64,000 nt of DNA from Gnetum montanum (GCA_015680685.1 MNCI01016416.1:26190-90189); one strand, 5' to 3'; shown: positions 1-10,433, counted from the stretch's first letter. Numbers and translations are program-made. Notes: a model not told the origin generated them from the sequence alone.

Positions 1-18
1 CCGCGATATCGCATATCA
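1..18 (-). repeat. End of the 3' LTR of GAG1 (truncated by window start)
   Basis: The bases contain one GCGATATCGC palindrome and end in TCA, followed at once by the polypurine tract complement (tacccccata, 19-28). The same junction is seen at 23410/23411 in GAG2. The rest of this LTR is outside the window. Confidence 0.75.
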
Positions 19-28
19 TACCCCCATA
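19..28 (-). promoter_or_regulatory. Polypurine tract of GAG1
   Basis: On the minus strand this reads TATGGGGGTA directly before the 3' LTR, the expected place for plus-strand DNA priming. The equivalent GAG2 tract at 23411-23423 reads AGTAGTGGGGGTA. Confidence 0.7.
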
Positions 29-1875
29 ACTAAATGAAAACTCGTCCTTGAGTTCATTACAATAATATCTGGTAGGTATGGGATTATTGACTCAAATGGA
101 TCTAATGGGATGACATGTGAATAGATCATCATTACAAGACATAACAAAACTTGTGTTCTTGACACCAAGGGTGAACACTTTATTTCATTGACATCAGGCC
201 TCATTTGGCAGCTAAGAGAAAAGAGAAGAGAGAAGAGGGAAGAAGTCTTGTTGTTGCGAATGCCAAGATTTCACCTTTCGTTGTCCATCTGTAAGCGTAG
301 CATCGATCTCATTCCTTGCAAGCTGCTTCAACATTGCTCCATTCCAAATTTTCCCTCTAGATCCGATCCATTGTTGCAAGATTGCCATCTACACACACAA
401 CACAATCCTGTATTAGCAAGGGAAGATGAATTATCATGTAATTAAGACCTTTCTTCGGTGTAAGTCCATTGGCTAGGTTGTGGTATGGCTAATTAGGGAT
501 TTGGAAATATATAATTGATGACTACTGAAGGTGTAGGGGTTAGGAGAAAATCGAAAAAATTGGGCCCTGTACCTCCATGACTAATCACAAACCTCTGGTA
601 CCGAGAGAATGGAGAAAGAATAAGAACAAGAAGATGAATAAAAAGAGACAACTAATACATCGATGAAATGGATGTAAATATGGAAATAAACAAAATATAA
701 TGGATTGCAAAAATGTTAAGGGAAATAATTTAACTAGTGCACCAAATAGGAATGTCAGTGGGTCCTCCCCAAAGCAGCCTCATGCCCTTAATGCCCTAAT
801 AAACCCACATTCAAAGAGTCTGTTGGCTCTAGGAATGTCCGTTGGAACAAGAGTTAAAGTCTTAACCATAAGAATTTACCAAAAAGAAAGTAATGTATCG
901 ACAAAAATATACACTAGTGATACAACCAGCAATGAGATGAATAATGGAGAGAAAGGTGGAGAGAAAATAATAGAATGGAATCCCAAGAACAAGGTGGTGT
1001 ACAGCCCCTTGTGTGTGTCATGATTAATGTGAATTGGCAAATCTTATTCCAACTCCAGCCTGAAACCAACAACATCCAGTGACTTCACATCAACGCACTT
1101 GGCCAAACCATCCACTTGAGTAACAAGAATGCTTCCTCCAAAGAGCCACCACCATTCTGATGATACAATGAGGAGATAATGGGAAGCGAGAAGGGCCTTA
1201 GTTAGAGGGAACACTTTTGGTTCCATAACCAATGCTTGTAGCCCAAGGGATTATTTCATCTAAAGGGTGTGCTTTGAATTCTCACTTTCTTTGTTTTCTT
1301 TTCTTTTCTTTTTCTCTTTCTGATTTTTTTTATATAATTTATAATTTTATGCATGAGAACCACACCATGCAAAGACTTCTTATTTTTATTGTCTTAGCTT
1401 CCAATAATTGGGTAACATCGGAATGACAAAAAAACTCAAGAAGAAAACATCCAAGCACCCAAGAGAATGACCAACACAAATGCATCAAGTTCCCTTGAAG
1501 TCACACCCTTTTCAAACCTTGAGTCCTTCCTTAGTTTGAGAAGTACCCAGTTACCAATTCGTTAAAATTCTTATTAGAAAGCGGATTGTACATTTCCAAG
1601 CCAAGAGAGACCATAAACATTGGTGGATGAATGGATGAAGTGGACTCATTTCCTGCCATATCAAAAGAACATACCTTAGTATCAACATCGTAACTTTAAG
1701 ATAAAAACCAAACATTAGCAATCAATGAAAAATAGTTCATACCATCGTGAAGAACACTTATTGGGTGACAAAATTACAGGATGGGTACCACACACAAACA
1801 CACACAAAAAATGGAAAAGTATAACGATGTGGTAAAATAAAAACAAGAAAAGTTAAAGAAATTTGTTAAAAAAAA
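29..1875. other. 3' non-coding region of GAG1
   Basis: No supported gene is seen here; short open frames are scattered and unrelated to known families. Short matches to GAG2 occur in the same order: around 755-785 versus 27185-27215 (shared gtgggtcctccccaaagca), and around 20-110 versus 23411-23490. The stretch is therefore conserved element backbone rather than unique DNA. A pyrimidine-rich run lies at about 1290-1330. Confidence 0.6.
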
Positions 1876-2052
1876 CATGTAAAACAAAAATGTGTAAGAC
1901 AAAAATGTGTAAAAAAAAAACTTGTAAAACAAAAACATGTAAAAAAAATATGTGTAAAACAAAAACGTGTGAAACAAAAATGTGTAAAACAAAAACGTGT
2001 AAGAAAAATGTGTAAAAAAAATGTGTGAAACAAAAATGTGTAAAAAAAAACT
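1876..2052. repeat. 15-bp A-rich minisatellite
   Basis: About eleven imperfect copies of a unit close to tgtgtaaaacaaaaa lie in tandem, varying at the first bases (tgtgt, cgtgt, catgt) and in the A-run length. The array lies in the GAG1 3' region downstream of the protease. A looser A-rich array (28130-28245, with repeated caaaaatttgaaaaat) sits at a comparable place in GAG2. Long open frames across it are artefacts of the repeat. Confidence 0.85.
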
Positions 2053-2494
2053 AAAAAGAACTGAGGGCCTTCAATGATCAGCATAGGTGGCCATATCCCC
2101 CAGGATTGAATTGCAAGGGAGAGATCTGAAATAATGAATGTCTATTTGAAATTCGTAAAAGTGCCCAACTTCTCCCCATTGATGTTCTTAGATTAAGGAG
2201 TGAAAGTCGGTGACACTCATATTCCAATGTGTCTATGCATTCATTGTTAGTATGAGTTTCCTTAGTTCGTTCTGTGCATATTAGTTTGTTCTTTCTAGTA
2301 GCTGTCAACTACGGAATGTCTACTACTGGTGTGGTTGCTACATACAGGCACCTTTAAATTTGTATTTCCTAGGCACACCGATTACATGGAAGAGATGCTG
2401 AACATTCTTTCATGTCATCACCATTTGAGTCATTGTATGTGATGCACGAAACTTTCTTCTTCTCGATATTTCCATATATATTTACCTTAGATAT

Positions 2495-2850
2495 CTACAA
2501 GGAAAGATCATGGATACCTAGGTATGCATCTACTGTACTTAGCCATTGCCTTCCCATTATAATTGGGAAGGCCCCTTCATTGTTGTTGATTTCGATCACC
2601 AAGAAATTACTGGGTATGAACACCCACACATAGTGGTAATGATTTCCTCCACCAATCACAAGGGAATGGTGATAGATTGATTAGCCAACTCTAGTTGAAT
2701 GCTGCTCTTCTTAAGTTGGGGAAGGTTCTAGGCTTGATACATTTCTCGTGGAAATAAGTTGACTCTGGAACCTGAGTCAAGAAGATCCTTATGTGGTTCG
2801 TTCTTGATGATTTGTAAATAGATTAAGGGGCTCCCAAGGTCAGATAGCTT
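2495..2850 (-). pseudogene. Aspartic protease (retropepsin) region of GAG1, frameshifted
   Basis: Retropepsins cut the gag precursor. On the minus strand one frame carries LLDSGSRVNLFP (near 2785-2740), the D-S/T-G active-site loop of a retropepsin. It is followed by LELANQSITIPL. The frame then shifts near 2640, and the next frame gives FLVIEI and then IIMGRQWLSTVDAYLGI, the position of the conserved I-hydrophobic-GR helix at the C-terminal end of retroviral-type proteases. At least one stop (TAG, in MYQA-stop) interrupts it. No RT follows. The two halves in different frames show that it is dead. Confidence 0.72.
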
Positions 2851-2879
2851 CTTGGGAAGGTGGCCTTACCTTGATCCAG

Positions 2880-3476
2880 TCGATTACAGTATGTGTTAAC
2901 ATAACCGTACTGAAGGATGCTCCAAAGTGTTATATGGTGGAGGAGTGTACATGGGCTCAACTGCTTGTTGTTGTGAGAGTTTGTTTGGGCTTTTGGTTCT
3001 GAAGAAAGGTCTTCTCTTTTTACAGTTGTTAGAACCAACAGTAAGTTTAATATTTATAGCTCTTGTAGCATTACGTTGCTATGGTTGAGTAGGGAGTTCC
3101 CCTTGCATTTTTGGAGCAGGTTGTATGGGAACTATAGGTGAAAGAGGTGCGGATGGAGTTGGAGGATGGGATGAATGTGGGATGTCTCCCGAAGGAGAAG
3201 GAGTCCTCCTGAAGTACTACTAAACCTGGTAGTAACGTTGGGAAGTTGTGTGACCCATAAAGTCACTTGGAGAAATTGGCTGCTGCACATAATATCCATA
3301 TGGGTCTGGCTACCAATAAGGGTACTGTTGTGTTGGTAAAGGCATCCCCCATGACTATGGGTATTACCACTATTGATGTTATCAAATGGGTTGTGGTGGA
3401 GTTCCACTTGGATAGTATGTTACTGGTTGGTGGAACTGCCTTTGGTTAAATTGTGGATAAGGTAACCTTCGGGTGT
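2880..3476 (-). pseudogene. gag C-terminal / gag-protease linker of GAG1
   Basis: Three overlapping short minus-strand frames cover 3407-2823 between gag and protease. One around 3330-3370 shares a cctccccatgactat-type stretch with the post-knuckle region of GAG2 gag near 29008, so it is decayed gag C-terminus rather than a separate gene. The frame ending at 2823 continues into the protease. Confidence 0.5.
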
Positions 3477-4889
3477 TTACCGTTGGTTGAGTCTTGAATT
3501 AAGCACATACACCGTAGACTCTTGTAGATGTGAGATAATTGAAAAATATCCCTTAGGATGGTCATATTGGCGGATCTCACATCCACCATCATCATCTGTG
3601 TCAGAGTCCACAGCCTCATTGGAGATAGTAATTTTTCCCTTACCCTTGCTATGTGCAAGGCTTGCATTTCTTTGCTTTGTCTTACCTTTGTCACTACTTT
3701 GTTCCTCCTTAGACTCTTCTATGATTTTCAAGATACTTTCGAGTCTGGAGTATAAGGAATCCCACAATTGTTCTACCTTAGCCGATACTTTGGTTGTTAG
3801 TTTTTGAGTAGGCAAGGTTTTCCAATTCACCAACTCTTCGAGTGGTGACTCATCCTCCTAATCACAAAATCTTAATCCCTTCTTCTGAAGAGAGGGATCG
3901 CGGTTGTATTCTTCCACACTTTCCGTCTTTCATAGCTCACCTTCTTCTTTTGCTACTTGTTCCAACAAGAGATGTACTTCATGAGCTCCAAGTTGTGATA
4001 GTCTTCCTTAGGCATAAGTCCCAAGGATTCTTCTAGTTTCATGCCTTAGCGCATCCACGATGTGGCGAAGTTGATCCCGTTGAACGTATCCATGGCCTGG
4101 GCAATGATGTAACAATGTGTAGTAGCAGGCCATGGCAGCATCCAAGGGTTCATGATTACCTTGCTTCCAGCCTTGGATCTGCTTACGCAAATTACACACT
4201 CTGGATTATGTTTGATACTTATCATTGAAGAGTTCTAGCATTGTACTCCACCTCTTGATGGTTTCTAGTTCTAAGGACCAATACCAACTCTTTTCTTCTT
4301 TAGTGAGTGTTCTTGGAAACAACTTCAGTTTTTGCCACTTATTTTCTATGTTTTGCAAGGTGCAAGCATCGTGGATTGCTTGTAAATGATGCTGCGAATC
4401 AACGTTTTATCCCCCTTCAAAGCATGGGATATTGTTCATGTCTAAATGCTTGATCTGACTATCCTTTTTGTGCCTTGTTGAAATTCTTATAGCCTCCGTT
4501 ATGTCAAGCATACTTCAGGTGCCAAGTAGGGGCTCATCATGATTATCTCTTTCATGATGCCTATGATGTCCGCGTTGTTCCCTACTCTCCTTTTGGCCTT
4601 GCCCTTGTCCTCTCTCTTGAATTTCCCATCGAGGTCTCTCATTTCATCTACCCCTATCCTCCTCATTTTGTTCATGATGGCTACACCTAGATGTGGAAGG
4701 AGAGGGTGAGTGGTGATATGAAGGGGAAGAAGAATGGAAACCATCACCATGATGATGTTTCTTGCCTTCTCTTTGGTTGCTTCGGCCCTAATCATGATGA
4801 CGATCTAAGTGCCCGTCCTTATTATGAGTTGTTGTTTCCTCTGTGAATAATTGGCATTCATGGGGATCAAAACCAGTGTTATGTATCAT
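3477..4889 (-). pseudogene. gag polyprotein of GAG1, with stops
   Basis: A single frame of 471 codons runs from an ATG at 4889 (preceded in frame by TGA) to 3477, broken by a few TAG/TGA/TAA codons. Residues about 1-115 are low-complexity, rich in His, Arg, Ser, Gln and Glu (for example HHRHHERDNHDEP). Then comes a retrotransposon gag core: HHLQAIHDACTLQNIENKW, LKLFPRTLTKEEKSWYWSL, LELFNDKYQ, LRKQIQGWKQ and EPLDAAMACYYTLLHHCPGH, typical of the Tat/Athila-type nucleocapsid precursor. The CCHC knuckle position reads CEIRQYDHPKGYF, so two of the zinc-binding cysteines are lost. GAG2 keeps an intact knuckle at the same place. Confidence 0.78.
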
Positions 4890-5518
4890 TGATCACATCA
4901 TTTAGGAGGTGGAACATCATTTGCTAAAGAACCCGTTAGGAGGTGGAACATCATTTGCTAAAGAACCCATTATAATGGGTTCCTCATCTCCTATTTCACT
5001 AAGGACGTGTGGACCTTTGTCCTTCAATAGTGTATGTTGGCTCTCCTACCTTGAGTCCCTGATATGTTGTTCTTCTATGGGATGATAATCCCTCATAACA
5101 AAGTCTTCTGCAAAGTATTCAACATATAATTCTATCATGTCGATCTATGCGAAAGCATGGAGAAGCATGTTAGGGACTGATCGATCTAGGGGTAACACGA
5201 TGTTACCTTGCAAATCTCTCCACCGTAGCTGTTCGTCTTGATGGAGGATAAGGATAAAGTCTGGAATATATTGGGATGAGTATAGACTATCCAATATTGT
5301 TTAGGACTTGGCTGATTTCGGCTATGTGTTTTTAATTGCCAACTATTTCTTGTGTTATCCCTAGGCGGTGAGTTGCTTTTGTTAGAAGAAGACATTTTTA
5401 TCGGTGTGCTAGTTTACCATTATAAAATTTTTCTTTTAATTAATTAACCTGAAGGTTCATTTAGGCTCCAAACGATGTGAGTGATATCCTATGTTTTATT
5501 TGGTGCACAAATACTTAG
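4890..5518 (-). other. 5' leader of GAG1
   Basis: This untranslated stretch lies between the primer-binding site and the gag start. It contains a 69-codon frame (5395-5186, MSSSNKSNSPPRD start) with no recognisable relative. A short tandem duplication, ggaggtggaacatcatttgc, occurs at 4910-4955. Confidence 0.45.
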
Positions 5519-5537
5519 TCCTTGGCAGCGGCACCAA
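5519..5537 (-). promoter_or_regulatory. Primer-binding site of GAG1
   Basis: Read on the minus strand directly after the 5' LTR, the sequence is TTGGTGCCGCTGCCAAGGA. It resembles the TGGCGCCGTTGCC-type site known from plant Tat/Athila elements. This fixes the element orientation as minus. Confidence 0.7.
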
Positions 5538-6368
5538 TGATCAGTGGTGAGATACCCCTATACTCAACCATACAAATACAAGCGTATCACACGCGATCCA
5601 GTCAAACTCTATAGACTAAGTGCCTACACACCCCATGAAACACTTAGGGTTAATCATTTGTTGTCTTCCCAGACTTACTTGTAGTTTTCATAGTGTATGG
5701 TTAAGCAAGTTTGAGGTATATGATTTTTATAATCTTTTTATGTTTTATGTCTCCTATGGTAACAAGGTGAAGGGTTGAAAAACTAATTACTAATTCTAAC
5801 TAATGAACTAAGTCTAAATTACCTAGCATCAGAATCCGTTCCCAGTTACCGTAAACACCCTAAACCGATGCAACCGTGGTTACCAAATGCTAATCATTGC
5901 TAGGATCACCACACGTAATGCATGTGCTCGAAGTGGTCGTACTGAGGCACTTAACTAGGAGAAAAGGGTTGAGAAGGGAAGTAGTAAATAATAGATAATA
6001 AATAACAGTAAAGAAAATCCTAATTAGCCTATTCCATGTATTGCAAGGTTTATCAAGAAAGCTTGTCTTTATTACCGTACACAAACTTGTGTTCAGGTAT
6101 AATGTCTACTCGAATAAAGATCCATTCACTTTGGGACTGCTATTGCGGGCACATGGAAAATATTCTCTCTCTGGAGTGATCAATCTACTAGAGTTTCCCT
6201 ACTATCTAGCCTAGGATGATGAAGCAATGGAAAGCCACCTCTTATTTATAGATATGACGGTGCACCACGATATCGCGTACACAATATCATAGGGGAAGGC
6301 GCGATATCCCATACGCGATATCGCGAGGGATGCGATATCACATGGGCCGCGATATCGCTGTCCCATCA
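5538..6368 (-). repeat. 5' LTR of GAG1
   Basis: The LTR is 831 bp with inverted ends TGAT...ATCA. Reading the minus strand, U3 carries five GATATC palindromes between 6269 and 6356, often as GCGATATCGC, then a TATA box (plus strand cttatttatag, 6241-6251). The rest is R/U5 up to 5538. The flank after 6368 is aaaag, next to block A sequence that in block B (48411-48420) reads aaatg, so the insertion point is visible by comparison. It is a diverged relative of the GAG2 LTRs. Confidence 0.85.
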
Positions 6369-6373
6369 AAAAG

Positions 6374-6985
6374 TTTATTTAACTAGAGTATGTGTTGGAG
6401 GAATTTCACCATGACAATAAATTATGCTTCATAAGTGAATAACATAATGGATGATTTTTCCTTGGTTTCTAATATATTGGAATTTTTTCCATGCATAATG
6501 AGCACTCTTGATGTGGATTTTTTGTCATCATTGTCTTCTACCTAATCACTATTTGAATATGCATGAAGTTTATTATCTTCTTTACCGAATTGTATCTTAA
6601 AGTTGCAAATTCCTTTTACATGAGGAGATGCACAAGTGCTTGCATGTGATATTGTCTTGCCTCTTTTATGAATCTAGATAAGTATGATGTTGCATATTCT
6701 AAATCTAGTCTGGTGTGGTAGAGAAACTGAAGTAATCCAATCATGGTTCTATATGTTGTTGCATCTATGAAAGGAGTCTTATCTTTATTGGTTGACATTA
6801 AACTATATGACAAAGAACCACCGACCAACTTTTCATTCTATAGATTGAATTTTTTAATGATGAAATTTTTATATTTACATTGATGAACATTTATTTCATT
6901 CTTATCTGAGTTCACCTCAATTCCTAGGAAGTATTTAAGTTTTCCAAGGTTCTTTATTTTGAATTCAATTTTCATTTTGATGAAT
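6374..6985 (-). pseudogene. Copia-0: Ty1/copia RT C-terminus fragment (block A)
   Basis: Minus-strand frames give LGKLKYFLGIEV (about 6950-6915), then YRTMIGLLQFLYHTRLDLEYATSYLSRFI (6760-6670, split by no stop in the 6828-6616 frame). These are the thumb/connection motifs that follow the YVDD box in copia reverse transcriptase. The RNase H part is missing on the left because GAG1 inserted there; block B retains it. On the right the fragment stops at an LTR piece. Confidence 0.72.
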
Positions 6986-7345
6986 CATGATTTGCCAGGC
7001 CCTGATATCAGGTACATAATATCGAGTACATGATCTTGCAGCGTAGGTACAATATCATATATACGATATCATGATTCCTATGTTAGCCTATAAATATAGC
7101 ACTTAGGTGCATGGGGAAAGGGGGTTAGAGTCATTAGAGTCTTGAGTCTTTTGAGGTTAAGTATTTTGTCAATTTTTAGTTAGTTGAGGGTTCTTTTCCC
7201 AAGTGCATGCCCACAGTGTGATGCTTGTAATTGTACAGAACCTTTGTTCAAGTGTGATATACTTGGACATACACACGATCGACAATAAAGATGAAGATTA
7301 CTTCATCATTGTAATAGTCATTGACTATTTGCTAAGATCATAGAA
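6986..7345 (+). repeat. Partial LTR of the GAG family, plus orientation
   Basis: This opposite-orientation LTR piece holds several intact or degenerate GATATC palindromes (7006-7075), a TATA box (cctataaatata, about 7087-7098) and an R-region stretch. The R stretch (cttgtaattgtacag ... caataaagat) matches the reverse complement of the GAG2 LTRs. U5 is missing and no element follows, so it is a truncated solo LTR that interrupts Copia-0. Confidence 0.7.
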
Positions 7346-8234
7346 TAAAACTGCAAGAGTTTGACTACACTATTAACCAAATGGTTCCAAATATGTGACA
7401 GCTTGCATATTTATAAGCAATTACATACATTGTATTGATGGAGATGTGTTGATGTATTTGGTTTTGTCAATGGAAATGCATCGATGAGGATGCATCGACA
7501 CAACTAAGTTATAGTAGATGTAATATAGTAGGTGCAATATAGCATCTACAATGTAGTAGCCAACTAAGATGCATTAATGAGGATGTTGAAATGTAGATGC
7601 AATGTAGCATCTATGATATAGCATCTACAATATCTTAGCCGACTAATATAGTTGAAAAAATGATGTTTTATCATATCTTCATGACTCAACTACCTAACAC
7701 ATTAGGTTTTATCAATTCCTATTAAATATGATCATGATAATGTTCTTTCCTTTATGTTCTAATATTACCTGTATGAATTCATAGTGCATTACTAGCCTCT
7801 TAACCTCTATTACACTAGTAGTAATACTAATGTTAATGGATATAAGTATTGGTACTTTAATAGTTACACTAGATACCTGGATGTTGAGATACTTATGATA
7901 GGATCTACATAAGTGTCTTTGCAAAACTCTTACCTTCAACAAGTATCAATCTTATTTAGATTTATAAGTCTTAAATGGATAGTTGCAAAACAAAAAGGAA
8001 ATACATGCAACTCATTTTCAAGAGCTCCTGACCTACACAACCTATAGAAGCGTTCTTCTTAGGGGAGTCGAATCCATCTTTCACTTCCAATTCTAAGATG
8101 ATGTGAACTTAAATGAAGCTTGCTAATTGGAATAGTGAGCTTCTACATCTAGTTTATTAGATCTATTGTGATGTAAATAAATTTTTTTTTTCCTTTTTCA
8201 TTAGACTACATCCATGTTAAAATATTTTCTTGAT
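7346..8234. other. Unassigned spacer, absent from block B
   Basis: No gene is recognised. Between 7440 and 7650 short motifs recur (gatgcat, tagatgcaatgtagcatcta), making small inverted and direct repeats. A 76-codon minus-strand frame at 7942-7712 has no identifiable domain. Block B lacks this stretch and has a piece of GAG-family LTR there instead. Confidence 0.5.
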
Positions 8235-8760
8235 TAGCTTGCAAATATGCTTAGGATTTTACTACACATCCTTCCAAGAGATATTCCATTTTCTTAACCA
8301 TCTCATTCCTTAAAAATACTAACCATGGTCTTGTGAATCCTCAATAACTACTTTATAGAATTTTTCTTGCCTTGAGATATGCAAGCTATTAGTGTATGTA
8401 ATGAATTGACATAATACTTGTGCTTTTAAACGTAATAAATCAAATTAACATAATAACATTGAGTAAGGTATTTACATCTTCACCTTTAACTTATTGAGAA
8501 GAAAACTTTTTTGCACTCTTTTTATAATTTTCTAAAGCCTAGCACTAAGTCTAGGTCCCTAAAGAACACATCCATACAATACAGGAGGATAGATGGTAGT
8601 TTGAAAAACTTATTTTTTGACCTTCCAAATCAAAAGTCCTAAATCCTTGTGCTTGCTTTTGAAAGCATATAGAGCCTTGAAACATTCTACTATTCTTTCT
8701 TTGATGCACTTCCATCACATGTAATTGTTTATATAAATGAGATCCAAATATTTAGCAAAA
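8235..8760 (-). pseudogene. LINE ORF2 C-terminal tail (block A)
   Basis: The minus strand encodes ALYAFKSKHKDLGLLIW, then VFQTTIYPPVLYGCVL, then IIKRVQKSFLLNKLKVK. This order (short helix, P-x-LLYGxExWG-like strand, then a basic helix before a VK..T.Y motif) is usual in the tail of plant LINE reverse transcriptase proteins. Stops interrupt it. Block B has the same remnant at 49146-49650. Which LINE clade cannot be told from the tail. Confidence 0.5.
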
Positions 8761-9333
8761 TGTATGATTTACACATTGGTGCCTCCACAATAAAAGTTAG
8801 AGTAGGTGTTTCTTGTACACTAAATCATCAAACTCATTTTATTCACTTTCAAAGTTTTGAGCAAAGGTCGACATGGAACCCACAACCTTCCTTCTCTAAG
8901 CCTTATAAATTGTTTAGACCATATCATCACTAGTCACATGTAACTATAAAATAGCCGTGGTATTATTTTGCATTGTGGTGTAGCCCAAATATTGAGAGAA
9001 GTGGCAAATAATCAAGCCTTTGTAACTTTGTTTACAATGGAAACTAGTTAATAACTTTGTGTGTAGGCCAAATATCTTATTCATACAATCAAGCCTTTGC
9101 CATCTAAAACACATGCTTTATTATTTTGCGTTGTGGTGTATCTCAAATATACAATGGAAACAAGCTAAAAAGCCAAGAATAATGTGCATAATAACTGACT
9201 CAATTTGTAAGTTTTTGCATCAAAAACATGTACTTTATTATTTTGCATCGTGGCCTAGCCAAACACACAATGGAAACCAGTTAAAAAGCAAACCATAACT
9301 TGCATAATAACTAAATAACAAAATATAATTTAC
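8761..9333. repeat. Degenerate tandem repeat of roughly 120-160 bp
   Basis: Three related stretches begin near 8960, 9117 and 9235, each starting ttattattttgc(a/g)t(t/c)gtgg followed by a caatggaaac...gttaa stretch. They are imperfect copies and are conserved in block B (49865-50215, where the third is shortened). No coding function is supported. Confidence 0.5.
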
Positions 9334-9410
9334 TTGTGTTTTGCGTTTTTCAATGTTTTTTCGCGGAAGTTCCGGTTCCAAACGGAATCATCCGGGTGCT
9401 CCGCTGCCAT
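9334..9410 (-). pseudogene. Candidate orphan first exon, GC-rich and conserved in both blocks
   Basis: On the minus strand an ATG at 9410 opens MAAEHPDDSVWNRNFREK and continues to a possible splice donor (GTAAAT) at 9333. The segment is GC-rich against a strongly AT-rich background. It is nearly base-for-base identical to block B 50229-50305, including length (77 nt) and donor, while flanking DNA has changed. I do not recognise the protein. It may be a captured exon or a relic of a host gene. No downstream exon was found. Confidence 0.35.
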
Positions 9411-9429
9411 AAAAAACAAAACATAATTT

Positions 9430-9610
9430 ACATAATACCTGTAGTAATTGGTAACTTTGTTTATGAGATGCTAATTCGCTAAAAATCATAAAACGGAGCA
9501 AACCAATTAAATCAAAGCATGATAATAACTGAGGTAACCGGTAACTTCGTTTGCATGGTAACCGGAGTAACTTGTAATTTTGTTTATTAGATGGAAAACC
9601 GAGGAAACCA
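9430..9610. repeat. Short gtaacYggtaact-type repeats
   Basis: Copies of a motif close to gtaaccggtaactttgtttatgag occur at about 9448, 9535 and 9555, in both direct and slightly rearranged form. The same array is present in block B at 50365-50520. No gene is supported. Confidence 0.45.
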
Positions 9611-10001
9611 GTAAAACCAAACCATTCAAAATGCATGCTAAGGTCTCAAACCTGAGACTTTACACATTATCAGCGCGAACGCTCAACCAACCGACGTTGC
9701 AATTATATTTAGTGTGTTTATTTTTTATTTTTTCTAGCATGGAAGACACTGACTCATTGCCCAGGATCTTTTTAGCTTTTCAAGAACAAATCGCTCAAAC
9801 CGAATAGGGTTATAGTTTTAATCATGTAATTTCTCCAATTTGCAGCTGGATCACTGTTTTTAATCTGTGTTGGCATGCAATCATTCCAGTCGCAGTTTAT
9901 TGGTCCTGAACTGTTTTATACAAAATAGAAATCCAACTGATACACGTTAATTTGATGAAATAAATTCCTGATTTCGATCCCTAAAGAGCGTGCACCTCGT
10001 C

Positions 10002-10074
10002 GGGGATGTAGCTAAGATGGTAGAGCACTCATTTAGCATGCGAGAGGTAAAGCGATTGATACCCTGCATCTCCA
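10002..10074 (+). tRNA. Degenerate tRNA-Ala (AGC) relic (block A)
   Basis: The 73-nt stretch has a full tRNA outline: GGGGATG pairs with CATCTCC as the acceptor stem (one G-T pair), an A discriminator, a D-arm with GGTAGA, an anticodon loop TTAGCAT (anticodon AGC, alanine) and a T-arm ending CCCTG. It is damaged: the D-stem has GCTA instead of GCTC, the anticodon stem has mismatches (CTCAT against GCGAG), the T-stem AAGCG does not pair with CCCTG, and the T-loop is ATTGATA. It is therefore probably not functional. The block B copy has different lesions. Confidence 0.72.
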
Positions 10075-10107
10075 TTGTTCACAGATTCAGGACGTCTTAG
10101 TTAAAAA

Positions 10108-10433
10108 TATTCTTTAGTTTCATACCCTCAGGTTTTGAACATTAAAGAAATTTTGGGTCACATATTTTGAACATTAAAGAAATTTCAGATCACAGAGTTT
10201 GAAGATTGAAGACCTTTTAAGTAAAAATATCTTCAGTTTTATACCCTCAGGTTTTGAACATGTCGAGACATATTCTTTAGTTTCATACCCTCAGGTTTTG
10301 AACATTAAAGAAATTTTGGGTCACATATTTTGAACATTAAAGAAATTTCAGATCACAGAGTTTGAAGATTGAAGACCTTTTAAGTAAAAATATCTTCAGT
10401 TTTATACCCTCAGGTTTTGAACATGTCGAGACA
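10108..10433. repeat. Exact 163-bp tandem duplication ending at an N
   Basis: Two copies (10108-10270 and 10271-10433) appear identical, followed by eight bases of a third copy and then a single N at 10442. Block B has only one diverged version (51038-51195). The perfect identity and the adjoining N make an assembly join the simplest cause. Confidence 0.85.

Larger units (their letters stand above)
1..6368 (-). mobile_element. GAG1: gag-protease LTR retrotransposon lacking RT (left LTR cut by window edge)
   Basis: The element is read on the minus strand. A full 5' LTR lies at 5538-6368 and only the last 18 bases of the other LTR are in the window. Just inside the right LTR is a primer-binding site; just inside the left LTR is a polypurine tract. 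The coding order on the minus strand is gag (4889-3477) then an aspartic protease region (about 2850-2495). The remaining 2.4 kb to the 3' LTR shows no reverse transcriptase, RNase H or integrase motif. This matches non-autonomous gag-only LTR elements related to the Tat/Athila branch of Ty3/gypsy. Both reading frames are broken, so it would need proteins supplied by another element even if intact. Confidence 0.8.

Noticed and set aside
188-445. 85-codon plus-strand frame in the GAG1 3' region
   Set aside because: It is antisense to the element, has no recognisable motif and no equivalent in GAG2.
1774-2084. Overlapping Phe/Tyr-rich minus-strand frames
   Set aside because: They are translations of the 15-bp A-rich minisatellite, which stays open in several frames.
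9388-9636. 82-codon minus-strand frame
   Set aside because: It covers the gtaac-type short repeats and overlaps the better candidate exon in another frame.
10108-10433. Possible CRISPR-like or regulatory tandem repeat
   Set aside because: Only two contiguous identical units without spacers, next to an N; an assembly join is more likely.
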